Shown here: piece after piece, positions 22,401 through 30,955 of the stretch
How positions within the stretch are numbered: the first letter of the stretch is position 1
Layout: every line of letters begins with the position of its first letter
NCBI RefSeq assembly: GCF_004349105.1
Contig: NZ_SMLB01000066.1
Coordinates: 1-33,045 of the forward strand
Length of the DNA: 33,045 nucleotides
Direction of reading: 5' to 3'
DNA from: Jiangella aurantiaca
GTDB lineage: Bacteria > Actinomycetota > Actinomycetes > Jiangellales > Jiangellaceae
Notes under the pieces: model-generated
Told to the model about the DNA's origin: nothing
The model's input: only the letters and a program-made list of their open reading frames with translations
Databases searched by the model: none
Made by a program: the position numbers and the translations under genes

Positions 22401-23186
22401 ATGAGCGTCGACGATGTGGACCTCTCGCCCGATACAGAGGGCGACGAAGGGGACTTCCAGCCGGTGAAGTCCGCCGGCCGGGTGCTGGAGCTCCTGGAGG
22501 TCCTCGCCAGCACCGGCCCGCGCAGCATGCGCGACCTGGCCGATCAGCTCGGCGTGCCCAAGAGCAGCATGCATGCGCTGCTCAGGACCATGCAGCACTA
22601 CGGCTGGCTCGAGCTCGACGCCACCGGCAAGCAGTACGGCCTCGGTGTCCACGCCCTGCTCGTCGGCTCCGCCTACGTCGACGGCGACGACGTCGTGGCC
22701 CGCACCAGCCCCATCCTCGACACCCTCGCCGAGAACACCGGCGAGACGGTTCACCTCGGCCGCCTCGAGGGCGATCACGTCGTCTACATGGCCAAACGCG
22801 AGTCGGTCCACCCGCTGCGGATGTTCTCCGCCGTCGGCCGCCGGCTATCGGCGTACTCGACGGCGCTCGGCAAGTGCCTGCTCGCCACCCTGAGCGACGA
22901 GGAGATCGTCGCGCGCATGCCGGAGAAGCTCGAGGCGGCCACCGACAAGACCATCACTGACCCGGACCAGCTGCTCAAGGACATCCGACGAGCCCGGGTC
23001 CGCGGCTACTCGATCGACGACGAGGAGACGACGCAGGGCCTGCGGTGCTTCGCCATCGCACTCCCCCAGCGCGCCCCGACGCACGACGCCATCAGCATCT
23101 CCGTGCCGATCTTCCGCCTCGACGACGAACGCCAGGAGGCGATCGTCCGGCTGCTCTTCGAGGCCCGGTACTCCTTCGCCCGCTGA
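22401..23186 (+). CDS. IclR-family transcriptional regulator
   Basis: Probable effector-controlled regulator of the divergent kduI operon and of the downstream secreted oxidase. The 261 residues give the usual IclR plan. The N-terminal winged helix is VKSAGRVLELLEVLASTGPR, then MRDLADQLGVPKSSMHALLR. The ligand-binding domain includes VHLGRLEGDHVVYMAKRESV, the loop SAYSTALGKCLLATLSDEEI and RARVRGYSIDDEETTQGLRC. IclR members near kdu genes (KdgR group) commonly respond to 2-keto-3-deoxygluconate; that ligand is inferred here. No ribosome binding site: TAGCTT lies 8 nt before the ATG (5 nt before an in-frame GTG at 22398), suggesting a leaderless start. Confidence 0.92.
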   Translation: MSVDDVDLSPDTEGDEGDFQPVKSAGRVLELLEVLASTGPRSMRDLADQLGVPKSSMHALLRTMQHYGWLELDATGKQYGLGVHALLVGSAYVDGDDVVARTSPILDTLAENTGETVHLGRLEGDHVVYMAKRESVHPLRMFSAVGRRLSAYSTALGKCLLATLSDEEIVARMPEKLEAATDKTITDPDQLLKDIRRARVRGYSIDDEETTQGLRCFAIALPQRAPTHDAISISVPIFRLDDERQEAIVRLLFEARYSFAR

Positions 23187-23357
23187 CGCTCGTCGAGTGG
23201 GCCACCACGAGGATTACCCGAGCCTCGACACGGTTGCAGGCGTAGTGCGACACGAGATTTCGTGCTGAACGTGATCATTTCCAGCCCGCCAGGGGGCCAG
23301 CGAACGGCACGACCCCGGCGAACGTCAGCTCAGCCGACCGGCCCATCAACACCCGCG

Positions 23358-23440
23358 GTTCACATGTGTGGACAACCTCTCCGGAGTGTCCCACATCTGG
23401 AACAGAGTTCTTGACTCTGGACAATCCCGACCCCTATCGT
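23358..23440 (+). promoter_or_regulatory. Promoter and IclR-type operators of the large secreted protein gene
   Basis: TTGACT (23411-23416) and TATCGT (23435-23440), 18 bp apart, form a good promoter. Upstream lies GTTCACATGTGTGGAC (23358-23373), differing from the kduI site 1 in only two positions. A weaker site, GTCCCACATCTGGAAC (23388-23403), 30 bp on, keeps the GTCC/GAAC ends and a CAT-TG core. Positions upstream of -35 would also allow activation. The rest of the 306-bp gap after the IclR gene shows nothing else. Confidence 0.6.
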
Positions 23441-23492
23441 CCAGCGGGAGTGCCCGGCGCGGGGGCCGGCCACGAGTCGCCGCTCTCGAACG

Positions 23493-26400
23493 ATGGGGTT
23501 CCGAATGATCGAGCACAGAGCGTCTGCCCACTCACGTCTCATTCGCCGGTTCCTGCGTCGCCTCGCGCTGCTCCTGGCGCTGGTCGTGGCCGTTCCGGCG
23601 ATCGCCACACTGCCCGGTTCCGCCGCCGAAGAACCGGTGGAACTCGACACCGACCTGCGGGTCCTCCTCTTCTACAAGCCCAACTTCCACGCGTCGCACG
23701 TGCAGGCCCGCCAGGCGATCCGTGACCTCGCCGCGGAGCTGGGCACCCAGTACGGCCGGACCGTCGAGATCACCGACACCGACGACGCCTCCGTGTTCAC
23801 GCCGGAGAACCTGGCGACCTACGACACGCTGGTGTTCGCTCAGACCGGCGGGATCCTCTTCAACGACGCCCAGCGCGACGCCCTCGAGGGGTACATCCAG
23901 GGCGGCGGCGGCTGGCTGGGCATCCACTACACCGGCTGGTCGGCGGGCACCGTCAGCGAGCACGACGTCAACCCGTGGTACCTCGGGCTGGTCGGCGCGG
24001 TCTCCGAGGGACATCCGGAGAACCCGGCTATCCGCCAGGCCACGGTCCGCGTGAACGCGCAGGGCCACCCGCTGACGGCCGGCATCCCTGACTCGTTCGT
24101 CCGCAGCGACGAGTGGTACGACTGGAACGTCAACCCGGCGGCGAACGTCCGCACCCTGCTCGAGGTCGACGAGACGACGTACACCGACGGCCACCACGGC
24201 AGTCTGCACCCCGTCACCTGGTGTCAGGAGTACGACGGTGGCCGGTCCTGGTACACGTCGATGGGCCACGACGGCGCCTACTTCTCCGAGCCGGTCATGC
24301 GCGACCAGTTGCGCAACGGCCTCGCCTACACCGCCGGGCTGGTCCCCGCGGACTGCTCGCCGCCGGCCAAGGACCACGCGGGCGAGTGGAGCCCGGTCAC
24401 ACCGTGGCCGCTGATGGCGATCAACATGGCGCTCACCCACGACGGCAAGATCCAGTCGTTCGGCAGCACGCCGACCGGCTGCGTCGACAACACGCCGTAC
24501 GACTGGACCGGCAACTCGTGCGTCGCGCAGGGCGGCCAGTTCCAGACCGACGTGTGGGACCCGTCGACGCCACGCACGATGGACAACCTCTACGACGGCA
24601 TCGTCGAGAACGCCACCTACACCGACCTGTTCTGCTCGATGCAGGTGCACGACCCGAACCGCCGCGCGATGCTCACCGTCGGCGGCGACGACAGCCTCGG
24701 CGTCCGCAACGACCCGGTCAACGGCGCCATCGGCGTCACCAGCTACTCCAGCCGCACCGGGCTGCGCAACGAGGCCCCGATGAACGAGCCGCGCTGGTAC
24801 CCGACCGGGACGGTGATGCCCAACGGCGACATCGTCGTCCAAGGCGGCAGTGTGCGCGGTGTCGCCGGGCCGGGCGTCCTCATGCCGGAGCGTTACAGCC
24901 CCGACGAGGGCTCCGGCTGGACGCTGCTGACGGGTGCGGAGAGCGCGGCCGCCTATGGTGACGGCGGCGGCGACCTCGGGCCGGACGAGAACCGCTGGTG
25001 GTACCCGCGGGCATTCGTCGCGCCGGAGAACGGCAACCTGTTCAACATCAGCGGCACCCAGATGTTCGAGCTCGACCCGTCCGGCCTCGGCACGCTGACG
25101 CTGCGCGGCACGGTGCCGGCGGACGTCGCCAACCAGGGCGCGCTGGGCAACCCCGTCGGCGCGACGTCGACCGCCACCATGTACCGGCCGGGCAAGATCC
25201 TGCAGGTCGGCGGCGGATGGTGGGGCAACGGCGGCGGTCCGGCCGGCGCCCGCGCCGGGTTCACCGTCGACCTCATGACCGACGGCGGCACGGCGGAGCC
25301 GGTCGTCGAGGCGACCGAGCCGATGCGCTTCGGCCGGCACTGGGCCAACTCGACCGTCCTGCCCACCGGCGAGGTGCTGGTGACCGGCGGCGGCACGCAG
25401 AACAACGGTGCGCAGGGCGTCGCCACGATCCCGGAGCTCTGGAACCCGGACACCGGCGAGTGGACCAGCGACCTGGCCCCGTACGCGCACGCCCGCCTGT
25501 ACCACTCGACCGCGCTGCTGCTGCCCGACGGCCGGGTGATGATCGCCGGCGGCGGCTCGCCCGGTCCGCGCAACTACACCGACGCCGAGTTCTACTCGCC
25601 GGCGTACCTGTTCGACGGCGACCAGCTCGCGCAGCGGCCTGCGATCCTCGACGCGCCGGACAAGATCGGCTACAACGGCACGTTCGACATCGACGTGGCC
25701 GGCGAGATCGCCAAGGTGTCGCTGGTCCGCAACGGCTCGGTGACCCACGGCTTCAACAATGGCCAGACGTTCGAGGAGCTGGAGTTCGCGCGAACGGCCG
25801 ACGGCACGCTCACCGTCCAGGCGCCGGCCGACGGCACCTACGCGCCGCCCGGGTCGTACATGCTGTTCGTCCTCGACGCCGACGGCACCCCGTCGATCGC
25901 GGCGATGCTCGAGATCGACCCCGAGACGCCGATGGACACCCGCACGCCGCTGGTCGACCAGTTCGAGTACCCGCGGGTACCGGCCGAGTGGCGCGGCGAG
26001 AACCCGCCGATGACCGTCGAGGTCGAGGCCGGCGACGGGCGGATGGCGCCCTGGACGGTCGACACCGCGGTCGAGCTGGTGCGCGGCATGGCGCCCGGCA
26101 TGGGCGGGCTCGGCGTCGTCGGGTACCACCTCGACCTCGGCCAGTCCGGCCGCCTCACCCGGACCATCGACGGGCTGGTGCCCGGCAAGGAGTACCGGAT
26201 CTCGCTGAGGTACGCCCGCGACAGCAGAGAGGCGGTGGGCGACGGCGACACCGTCAGCGCCGACCTCAGCATCGGGTCGTTGGACACCACGATCACGGCG
26301 ACCGGCGACGAACCGTCGGGCATCTCCGGGATCCCCAGACCCTCGACCTTCGCGACCTTCGTCGCCACGTTCACGGCGACGGCGCGCTCCGAGCCGCTGA

Positions 26401-28937
26401 CCCTGACCGGGTCGGGCACCAGCGCCGGCGTCATCGTCGACGACCTCGCGATCGTGGGCGTCGACCCCGGGCCCGGCGACGTCCCCGTCCACTACACGTT
26501 CGACGAGGGCGAGGGCGCGACGGCGGCGAACACCGGCCACGACGACGACACCACCGGCGCGGCGGCTCTGACCGGCGCCGCAGGCTGGACGTCGTCCGGC
26601 GTGTTCGGATCGGCGCTGGACCTGTCCGGCGGCGACGGCGACCACGCCGACCTGCCCGACGGCCTGCTCGCCGGCGCCAGCGACTTCACGGTGTCGCTGT
26701 GGGCCAACGCCGACACGTTGAAGAACTGGATGCCGCTGTTCCAGATCGGCAACGGGACCGACACCTACTTCCTGCTGCAGTCGCAGACGCAGGCGAACGG
26801 CCCGACCGGTCTCGCCGCGACGTTCAAGGCGCAACCCGCCGGCGGCGGCGCGGTCGAGGAACGGCTGACGCTCGGCAACGGGGTCGACCTCACGCCGGGC
26901 GAGTGGACGCATGTCGCGTTCACCATGCAGGGCAGCACCGGCACGCTGTATCTCGACGGCGAGGAGGCGGCATCGCGGGACGACTTCTCGATCGGCCTGC
27001 CCGACGTCGGCGACGGCGAGCCGACCACCGACAACTATCTCGGCAACAACGACTGGCCCGACCCGTCGTTCGCCGGGCTGCTCGACGACGTCCGCGCCTA
27101 CGACACGGCGCTGACGGCGGCCGAGATCGCCGTCCTGCACGCCGAAGGGGCGGCCGTCCCGACCACCACGAGCGTGACGGTGACCCCGTCGCCGTCGCCG
27201 TTCGGTGAGCCGATCACGGTGTCCGCGACCGTCGAGGACGAGTCCGGCGCGCCGGCCGCCGGCCTCGCCGAGCTCTGGGTCGAGCCGGTCCGCGCGGACG
27301 ACCCGCTGGACCTGAACGCCCGCCAGGGCGACCCGGTCCCGCTGGCCGCCGACGGGTCGGTGACGTTCCCCGCGCTGACCCTGGCCAGGGGCGAGTACAC
27401 CATCGAGGTCCGATACCTCGGCGACGACGGCCGGCGCGCGTCCGACGCGTCCGTCGCCCACATCGTCGAGCGGCCGCCGCCGGGCGAGGGCGTGCCGATC
27501 CACTACACGTTCGACGAGGGCGCCGGGACGTCCGCGGCCAACTCCGGCACCGACCCGTCGATCGGCGCGGCCGCCCTGCGCGGGACGACGTCGTGGTCGC
27601 CGGACGGGCCGCGAGCTGGAGCGGTGTCCCTGCCGGGCGGCGGCGGATCGAGCGACAACTACGTCCAGCTGCCGAACAACCTGTTCGCGAACATGGAGGA
27701 CGAGGTCACCGTGTCGCTGTGGGTGCGGCCGACGGCGCTGCCCAACTGGGTGCCGCTGTTCCAGGTCGGCAACGGGACCGACACGTTCCTGCTGCTGCAG
27801 TCGCGGACGCAGGCAGGGGGCGCGACCGGCTTCGCGGCGACGCTGAAGGCGCCGGGCAACCCGCTGCAGGAACGGCTGACGCTGGGTGCGGCCAACGACC
27901 TGCCCCTCGGCGAGTGGACGCACGTCGTGTTCACGATGTCCGGCTCGACCGGGAAGCTGTACTTCGACGGTCAGCTGATGGGCACCCGGACCGACTTCAC
28001 CCTGGGCATCGACGACATCGGCGTCAACGGCGTCACCAGCAGCAACTACCTCGGCAACAACGACTACCCGGACGGCCTGTACAACGGGCTGATCGACGAC
28101 GTCCGGGTCTACGAACACGCGCTGAGCGACGACGACGTCCGCGCGCTGTTCGAGGGCGACGAGGCCGAGCCGCCCGTCACGACGGCGACCGTCGCCCCTG
28201 CGGCGCCGGACGGCTCGGACGGCTGGTACGTCACGGCGCCGGTGGTCACGTTGTCGGTCGCGGGCGGCAGCGGGGCCGTCACCACGGAGTACGCCCTCGG
28301 CGACGGCGAGTGGACGCCGTACACCGCGCCGGTCACCGTGCCCGATGGCGTGCACACAGTGCGCTTCCGGTCGCGCGACGCCGCCGGCACCGTCGAGGAG
28401 GAGAAGACGCTCGACCTGAAGGTCGACACGACGGCGCCCGCCGTGGTGCTGGACGGCGTCACCGCCGGTGCGTCGTACGGCGTGCACGAGGTGCTGTCCG
28501 TGACGGCGTCCGCGGACGACGCGGGCTCGGGCCTGGCGTCGTCCCAGCTACGGCTGGACGGTGCACCCGTCGACGCGCCGCTGACGTTGGACCTCGCCGG
28601 GCTGACCGCCGGCCCGCACGAGGTCAGCGTCGTGGCGACCGACGTCGCCGGCACCACGACGTCGCAGGCCGCCGCGTTCACCGTCGTGGTCTCGTTCGAG
28701 ACCGTCGGTGCGCTGGTGGACCGGTACGCCGGTGAGGGGCTCGTGCTGGGCAGCCAGCGGCAGCGGATGCTGGCCCACCTGCAGACGGCGGAGTCCGCGG
28801 CGGACCGCGGCCAGGTGCGGCAGGCCGACCAGGCGGTCCAGCGGTTCGCGTCGGAGGCGCTCGCCGTCATCGACGCCACGACCAGGGCCCGGCTGCTGAC
28901 CGCGGCCGAGACCCTGCGGGCGCAGCTGAGTCCATAG
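23493..28937 (+). CDS. Secreted ThuA / copper-radical-oxidase (galactose/glyoxal oxidase-like, AA5-type) multidomain protein
   Basis: A 1,814-residue exported protein. Signal peptide: about 1-45 (basic region, then LALLLALVVAVPAIATLPGS). ThuA domain: 55-290 (GGGGWLGIHYTGW, DEWYDWN, HPVTWCQEYDGGRSWYT). Seven-bladed galactose-oxidase-like domain with early-set end: about 297-811. Its copper-radical ligands are all present: Cys381 (DLFCSM), Tyr436 (PRWYPTGT), Tyr670-His671 (RLYHSTALLLPDGRVMIAGG) and His752 (VTHGFNNGQ). Spacing is close to galactose oxidase; the position of its stacking Trp290 is Val454. Then a DUF642-like binding module (815-990), LamG (995-1225), Ig-like (1226-1332), LamG (1333-1561), two Ig-like modules and a C-terminal FIMAH domain (about 1735-1814). 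It should oxidise a primary alcohol or aldehyde of a glycan, making H2O2. Start at 23505 (GGGG 6 nt before) is an alternative. Confidence 0.92.
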   Translation: MGFRMIEHRASAHSRLIRRFLRRLALLLALVVAVPAIATLPGSAAEEPVELDTDLRVLLFYKPNFHASHVQARQAIRDLAAELGTQYGRTVEITDTDDASVFTPENLATYDTLVFAQTGGILFNDAQRDALEGYIQGGGGWLGIHYTGWSAGTVSEHDVNPWYLGLVGAVSEGHPENPAIRQATVRVNAQGHPLTAGIPDSFVRSDEWYDWNVNPAANVRTLLEVDETTYTDGHHGSLHPVTWCQEYDGGRSWYTSMGHDGAYFSEPVMRDQLRNGLAYTAGLVPADCSPPAKDHAGEWSPVTPWPLMAINMALTHDGKIQSFGSTPTGCVDNTPYDWTGNSCVAQGGQFQTDVWDPSTPRTMDNLYDGIVENATYTDLFCSMQVHDPNRRAMLTVGGDDSLGVRNDPVNGAIGVTSYSSRTGLRNEAPMNEPRWYPTGTVMPNGDIVVQGGSVRGVAGPGVLMPERYSPDEGSGWTLLTGAESAAAYGDGGGDLGPDENRWWYPRAFVAPENGNLFNISGTQMFELDPSGLGTLTLRGTVPADVANQGALGNPVGATSTATMYRPGKILQVGGGWWGNGGGPAGARAGFTVDLMTDGGTAEPVVEATEPMRFGRHWANSTVLPTGEVLVTGGGTQNNGAQGVATIPELWNPDTGEWTSDLAPYAHARLYHSTALLLPDGRVMIAGGGSPGPRNYTDAEFYSPAYLFDGDQLAQRPAILDAPDKIGYNGTFDIDVAGEIAKVSLVRNGSVTHGFNNGQTFEELEFARTADGTLTVQAPADGTYAPPGSYMLFVLDADGTPSIAAMLEIDPETPMDTRTPLVDQFEYPRVPAEWRGENPPMTVEVEAGDGRMAPWTVDTAVELVRGMAPGMGGLGVVGYHLDLGQSGRLTRTIDGLVPGKEYRISLRYARDSREAVGDGDTVSADLSIGSLDTTITATGDEPSGISGIPRPSTFATFVATFTATARSEPLTLTGSGTSAGVIVDDLAIVGVDPGPGDVPVHYTFDEGEGATAANTGHDDDTTGAAALTGAAGWTSSGVFGSALDLSGGDGDHADLPDGLLAGASDFTVSLWANADTLKNWMPLFQIGNGTDTYFLLQSQTQANGPTGLAATFKAQPAGGGAVEERLTLGNGVDLTPGEWTHVAFTMQGSTGTLYLDGEEAASRDDFSIGLPDVGDGEPTTDNYLGNNDWPDPSFAGLLDDVRAYDTALTAAEIAVLHAEGAAVPTTTSVTVTPSPSPFGEPITVSATVEDESGAPAAGLAELWVEPVRADDPLDLNARQGDPVPLAADGSVTFPALTLARGEYTIEVRYLGDDGRRASDASVAHIVERPPPGEGVPIHYTFDEGAGTSAANSGTDPSIGAAALRGTTSWSPDGPRAGAVSLPGGGGSSDNYVQLPNNLFANMEDEVTVSLWVRPTALPNWVPLFQVGNGTDTFLLLQSRTQAGGATGFAATLKAPGNPLQERLTLGAANDLPLGEWTHVVFTMSGSTGKLYFDGQLMGTRTDFTLGIDDIGVNGVTSSNYLGNNDYPDGLYNGLIDDVRVYEHALSDDDVRALFEGDEAEPPVTTATVAPAAPDGSDGWYVTAPVVTLSVAGGSGAVTTEYALGDGEWTPYTAPVTVPDGVHTVRFRSRDAAGTVEEEKTLDLKVDTTAPAVVLDGVTAGASYGVHEVLSVTASADDAGSGLASSQLRLDGAPVDAPLTLDLAGLTAGPHEVSVVATDVAGTTTSQAAAFTVVVSFETVGALVDRYAGEGLVLGSQRQRMLAHLQTAESAADRGQVRQADQAVQRFASEALAVIDATTRARLLTAAETLRAQLSP

Positions 28938-28952
28938 GCGCGACGGCTCTGA

Positions 28953-28995
28953 CGGCGCCGGCCCGCTCGGGATCGTTCCAGGCGGGCCGGCGCCG
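28953..28995. terminator. Bidirectional hairpin terminator between convergent genes
   Basis: CGGCGCCGGCCCGC and GCGGGCCGGCGCCG form a perfect 14-bp stem with a 15-nt loop. It lies 15 bp after the stop of the secreted protein gene and 7 bp after that of the converging hydrolase gene. Confidence 0.8.
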
Positions 28996-29002
28996 TTGCC
29001 GT

Positions 29003-29842
29003 TCAGCTTCGGTCGAGAAGCCAGCGAAGAGTAGCGGCCGTGGCGTCGAAATGACCGACGTGTGCTGCACCGGGCGCGCGAGTGAGGACCGCGTCGGGAA
29101 TGCGCGCGGCGAGCCAGGCGGAGTGCGCGACCGGCACCACGGTGTCGAGCTCGCCATGCCACAGCGACACCGGAACGGTGATGGCTGCGGGGTCGAAGCC
29201 CCAGGGCAGCCCGAAGAGGGCGAGCTCGTCGTCGACCCAGCCCTGCAACCCGGGCCGCAGCGCCTCGGCGTAGGCGGCCGAGAGCATCTGCTGGAACTCG
29301 GGCCGGGCGAGCACCGCCTGTTCCGCCTCCGGCAACAGCTCTCTCAGATCCGCGGACTCGGTCTCGGCCAGGTGGGCCTCCAGCGCAGCGCGTCCGCGTA
29401 ACGCCGCGGCGGCGCTGAGCCGGTTGCTCTCCATCATCCCGGCGGTCCAGTCGAGGCCCTCGGCATCGCACGGCGCGGTACTCGCCAGGGTCGCGACCCT
29501 GGTGGTCCGGTCGGGGTGGACGGCGGCGAAGGCCAGTGCGTGCGGGCCCCCGCCGGAGACACCGAAGATGGCGAAGCGATCGAGGCCGAGGTGGTCGGCG
29601 ATCGTGGCGATGTCGTCAGCAGCATCGACGACCCGCCTGCCGGCACGCGGCGTGGAGTTGCCGAAGCCGGGCCGGTCGAACGTGATCAGGCGGATGCCGA
29701 GATCGGCGAACAGCGCGGCGTCGGGATGACGCGCCAGCCGGCTCATCGGAGTGCCGTGCGCATAGACGACCGGTACGCCGTCAGGCACGCCCCACTCTTC
29801 CACGGCAAGGACCCGGCCGTCCGCTGTGCTGATCGAACGCAT
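29003..29842 (-). CDS. Alpha/beta-hydrolase
   Basis: Serine hydrolase of 279 residues. The fold shows the oxyanion strand VVYAHGTPMSRLARHP, the nucleophile elbow GVSGGG with Ser96, the acid Asp233 in HGELDTVVPVAHS, and the catalytic His in AHVGHFD near the end (His261 or His264). A cap region of about 90 residues (MMESNRLSAAAALRGR...) follows the elbow. Substrate unknown: esterase, epoxide hydrolase and haloperoxidase-like members look alike. TAGGTT lies 7 nt before the ATG and no ribosome binding site is seen, so the transcript may be leaderless. Converges on the large secreted protein gene. Confidence 0.92.
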   Translation of the reverse strand: MRSISTADGRVLAVEEWGVPDGVPVVYAHGTPMSRLARHPDAALFADLGIRLITFDRPGFGNSTPRAGRRVVDAADDIATIADHLGLDRFAIFGVSGGGPHALAFAAVHPDRTTRVATLASTAPCDAEGLDWTAGMMESNRLSAAAALRGRAALEAHLAETESADLRELLPEAEQAVLARPEFQQMLSAAYAEALRPGLQGWVDDELALFGLPWGFDPAAITVPVSLWHGELDTVVPVAHSAWLAARIPDAVLTRAPGAAHVGHFDATAATLRWLLDRS

Positions 29843-29939
29843 ACCGGGCAACCTACAGCCGGCCGAACGGGTGCCGCGCGCTCCTTGGCTGGCAGCAGAT
29901 ATCGCTGCACAGCCGGGCGGACGGCGGCAGAATGTCCGC

Positions 29940-30062
29940 GTGCGCACGCCGCCCACGGTCGTCGTCTTCGCCGGCCTGCCCGGCACCGGCAAGTCGACAC
30001 TGGCCGACCGGGCCGCCGCGGTGCTCGGCGCGCCGTCCTTCGCCGGCGACTGGCTGTCCTCG
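29940..30062 (+). pseudogene. N-terminal fragment of an AAA_33-type P-loop kinase
   Basis: From a GTG 6 nt after CAGAAT the frame reads RTPPTVVVFAGLPGTGKSTL, a first strand and complete Walker A of the zeta-toxin/chloramphenicol-phosphotransferase-like kinases. ADRAAAVLGAPSFAGDWL then follows. The sense breaks off after about 40 codons (SSSTPARHRNGPR), although the frame stays open into the DUF2255-like gene. The rest of the kinase, about 130 residues, has been deleted. Confidence 0.6.
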
Positions 30063-30110
30063 AGTACGCCGGCGCGGCATAGGAACGGCCCGCGCGTGGT
30101 TGTGCCGATC

Positions 30111-30485
30111 ATGACCGACAGCAGGGCAGCACTCGACCACCTCACCCGCACCGGCACGGTTCGGCTGGCGACGCGGACCGAGGACGGGCGCGAGATCGTC
30201 ACCAAGATCTGGGCCGTCGTCGTCGACGGGCAGGCGTACATCCGCAACGGCTACGGCGACTCGTCGAAGTGGTACGCCCGCATCCGGCGCACCGGCCGGG
30301 CCGCCTTCGTCAACGGCGGCGAGCGGTACGACGTCGCCGCCGAGCTCGTCACCGACGAGGCCACGAACGCCCAGGTCGACGACGCCTACAGCAGCAAGTA
30401 CGCCGGCTCCGGCTCCGCCCTGCGCATGATGATCACCGGCGACGTCCGCATATCCACCCTCCGCGTCACGCCGGTCGAGGGCTAA
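30111..30485 (+). CDS. DUF2255-like protein (fused in frame to a kinase remnant)
   Basis: A 124-residue small barrel protein: RLATRTEDGREIVTKIWAVV, then VDGQAYIRNGYGDSSKWYAR, RTGRAAFVNGGERYDVAAEL and the end SALRMMITGDVRISTLRVTP. The motif order resembles DUF2255, whose members may bind flavin or deazaflavin-like cofactors; no residue proves this. The ATG MTDSRAALDHL is taken as start, but no ribosome binding site is evident. The frame is open back to the kinase GTG, so a 181-residue fusion is an alternative. Its stop overlaps by a few bases the stop of the converging HxlR gene. Confidence 0.75.
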   Translation: MTDSRAALDHLTRTGTVRLATRTEDGREIVTKIWAVVVDGQAYIRNGYGDSSKWYARIRRTGRAAFVNGGERYDVAAELVTDEATNAQVDDAYSSKYAGSGSALRMMITGDVRISTLRVTPVEG

Positions 30486-30955
30486 CCGGCCGGAACCTGG
30501 TCGACCCCGCCGAGGCGGAGCAGGCGGGACTGGCCCGACGACGCCGGCTCGCCGCAGGCGGCGCACACGGCCTCGAGGTGCAGCTCCGCGCCGCAGGAGT
30601 GCTCCCATACTGTCGGCGGCGGGCCCTGCGTCACGTAGCGGTCGCCCCAGTCCATCAGCGCCAGCAGTATCGGCTGCAGCGCCCAGCCGGCCTCCGTCGG
30701 CAGGTACTCGTAGCGGCGCGGATGCTCGTCGTAGAGGCGCCGCTCGAGGACACCAGCCTCGACCAGGGTGCGCAATCGGGCGGACAGGATGTCGCGGCTG
30801 CCGCCGGTGTTCGCGGCGATCGACTCGAACCGCACGTTCCCCAGCAGCACCTCGCGCAGCACCAGCAGGCTCCACCGCTCCCCCACGACCGCCAGCGCGT
30901 TGGCGATCGAGCACTCCCGCGCCGACGACGCCGACGATGCCGGCGACGCGGTCAC
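30482..30955 (-). CDS. HxlR-family transcriptional regulator
   Basis: Winged-helix regulator of 157 residues. The conserved Cys15 (ARECSIANALAVVGERWSLL) and FESIAANTGGSRDILSARLR, TLVEAGVLERRLYDEHPRRY are the HxlR signature. Near the end HSCGAELHLEAVCAACGEP adds three cysteines that may bind a metal. The start is a GTG overlapping the stop of the upstream SDR gene by 4 bp (GTGA). As third gene of the operon it probably autoregulates, through the palindrome in the thiolase promoter (inference). Confidence 0.92.
   Translation of the reverse strand: MTASPASSASSARECSIANALAVVGERWSLLVLREVLLGNVRFESIAANTGGSRDILSARLRTLVEAGVLERRLYDEHPRRYEYLPTEAGWALQPILLALMDWGDRYVTQGPPPTVWEHSCGAELHLEAVCAACGEPASSGQSRLLRLGGVDQVPAG

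Noticed and set aside
23532-28487. Very long antisense open frame (1,651 codons) opposite the secreted oxidase
   Set aside because: Its translation is a Val/Arg/Gly/Asp-rich low-information string, as expected from the antisense of a high-GC gene whose third positions lack A/T; no domain or start signal.
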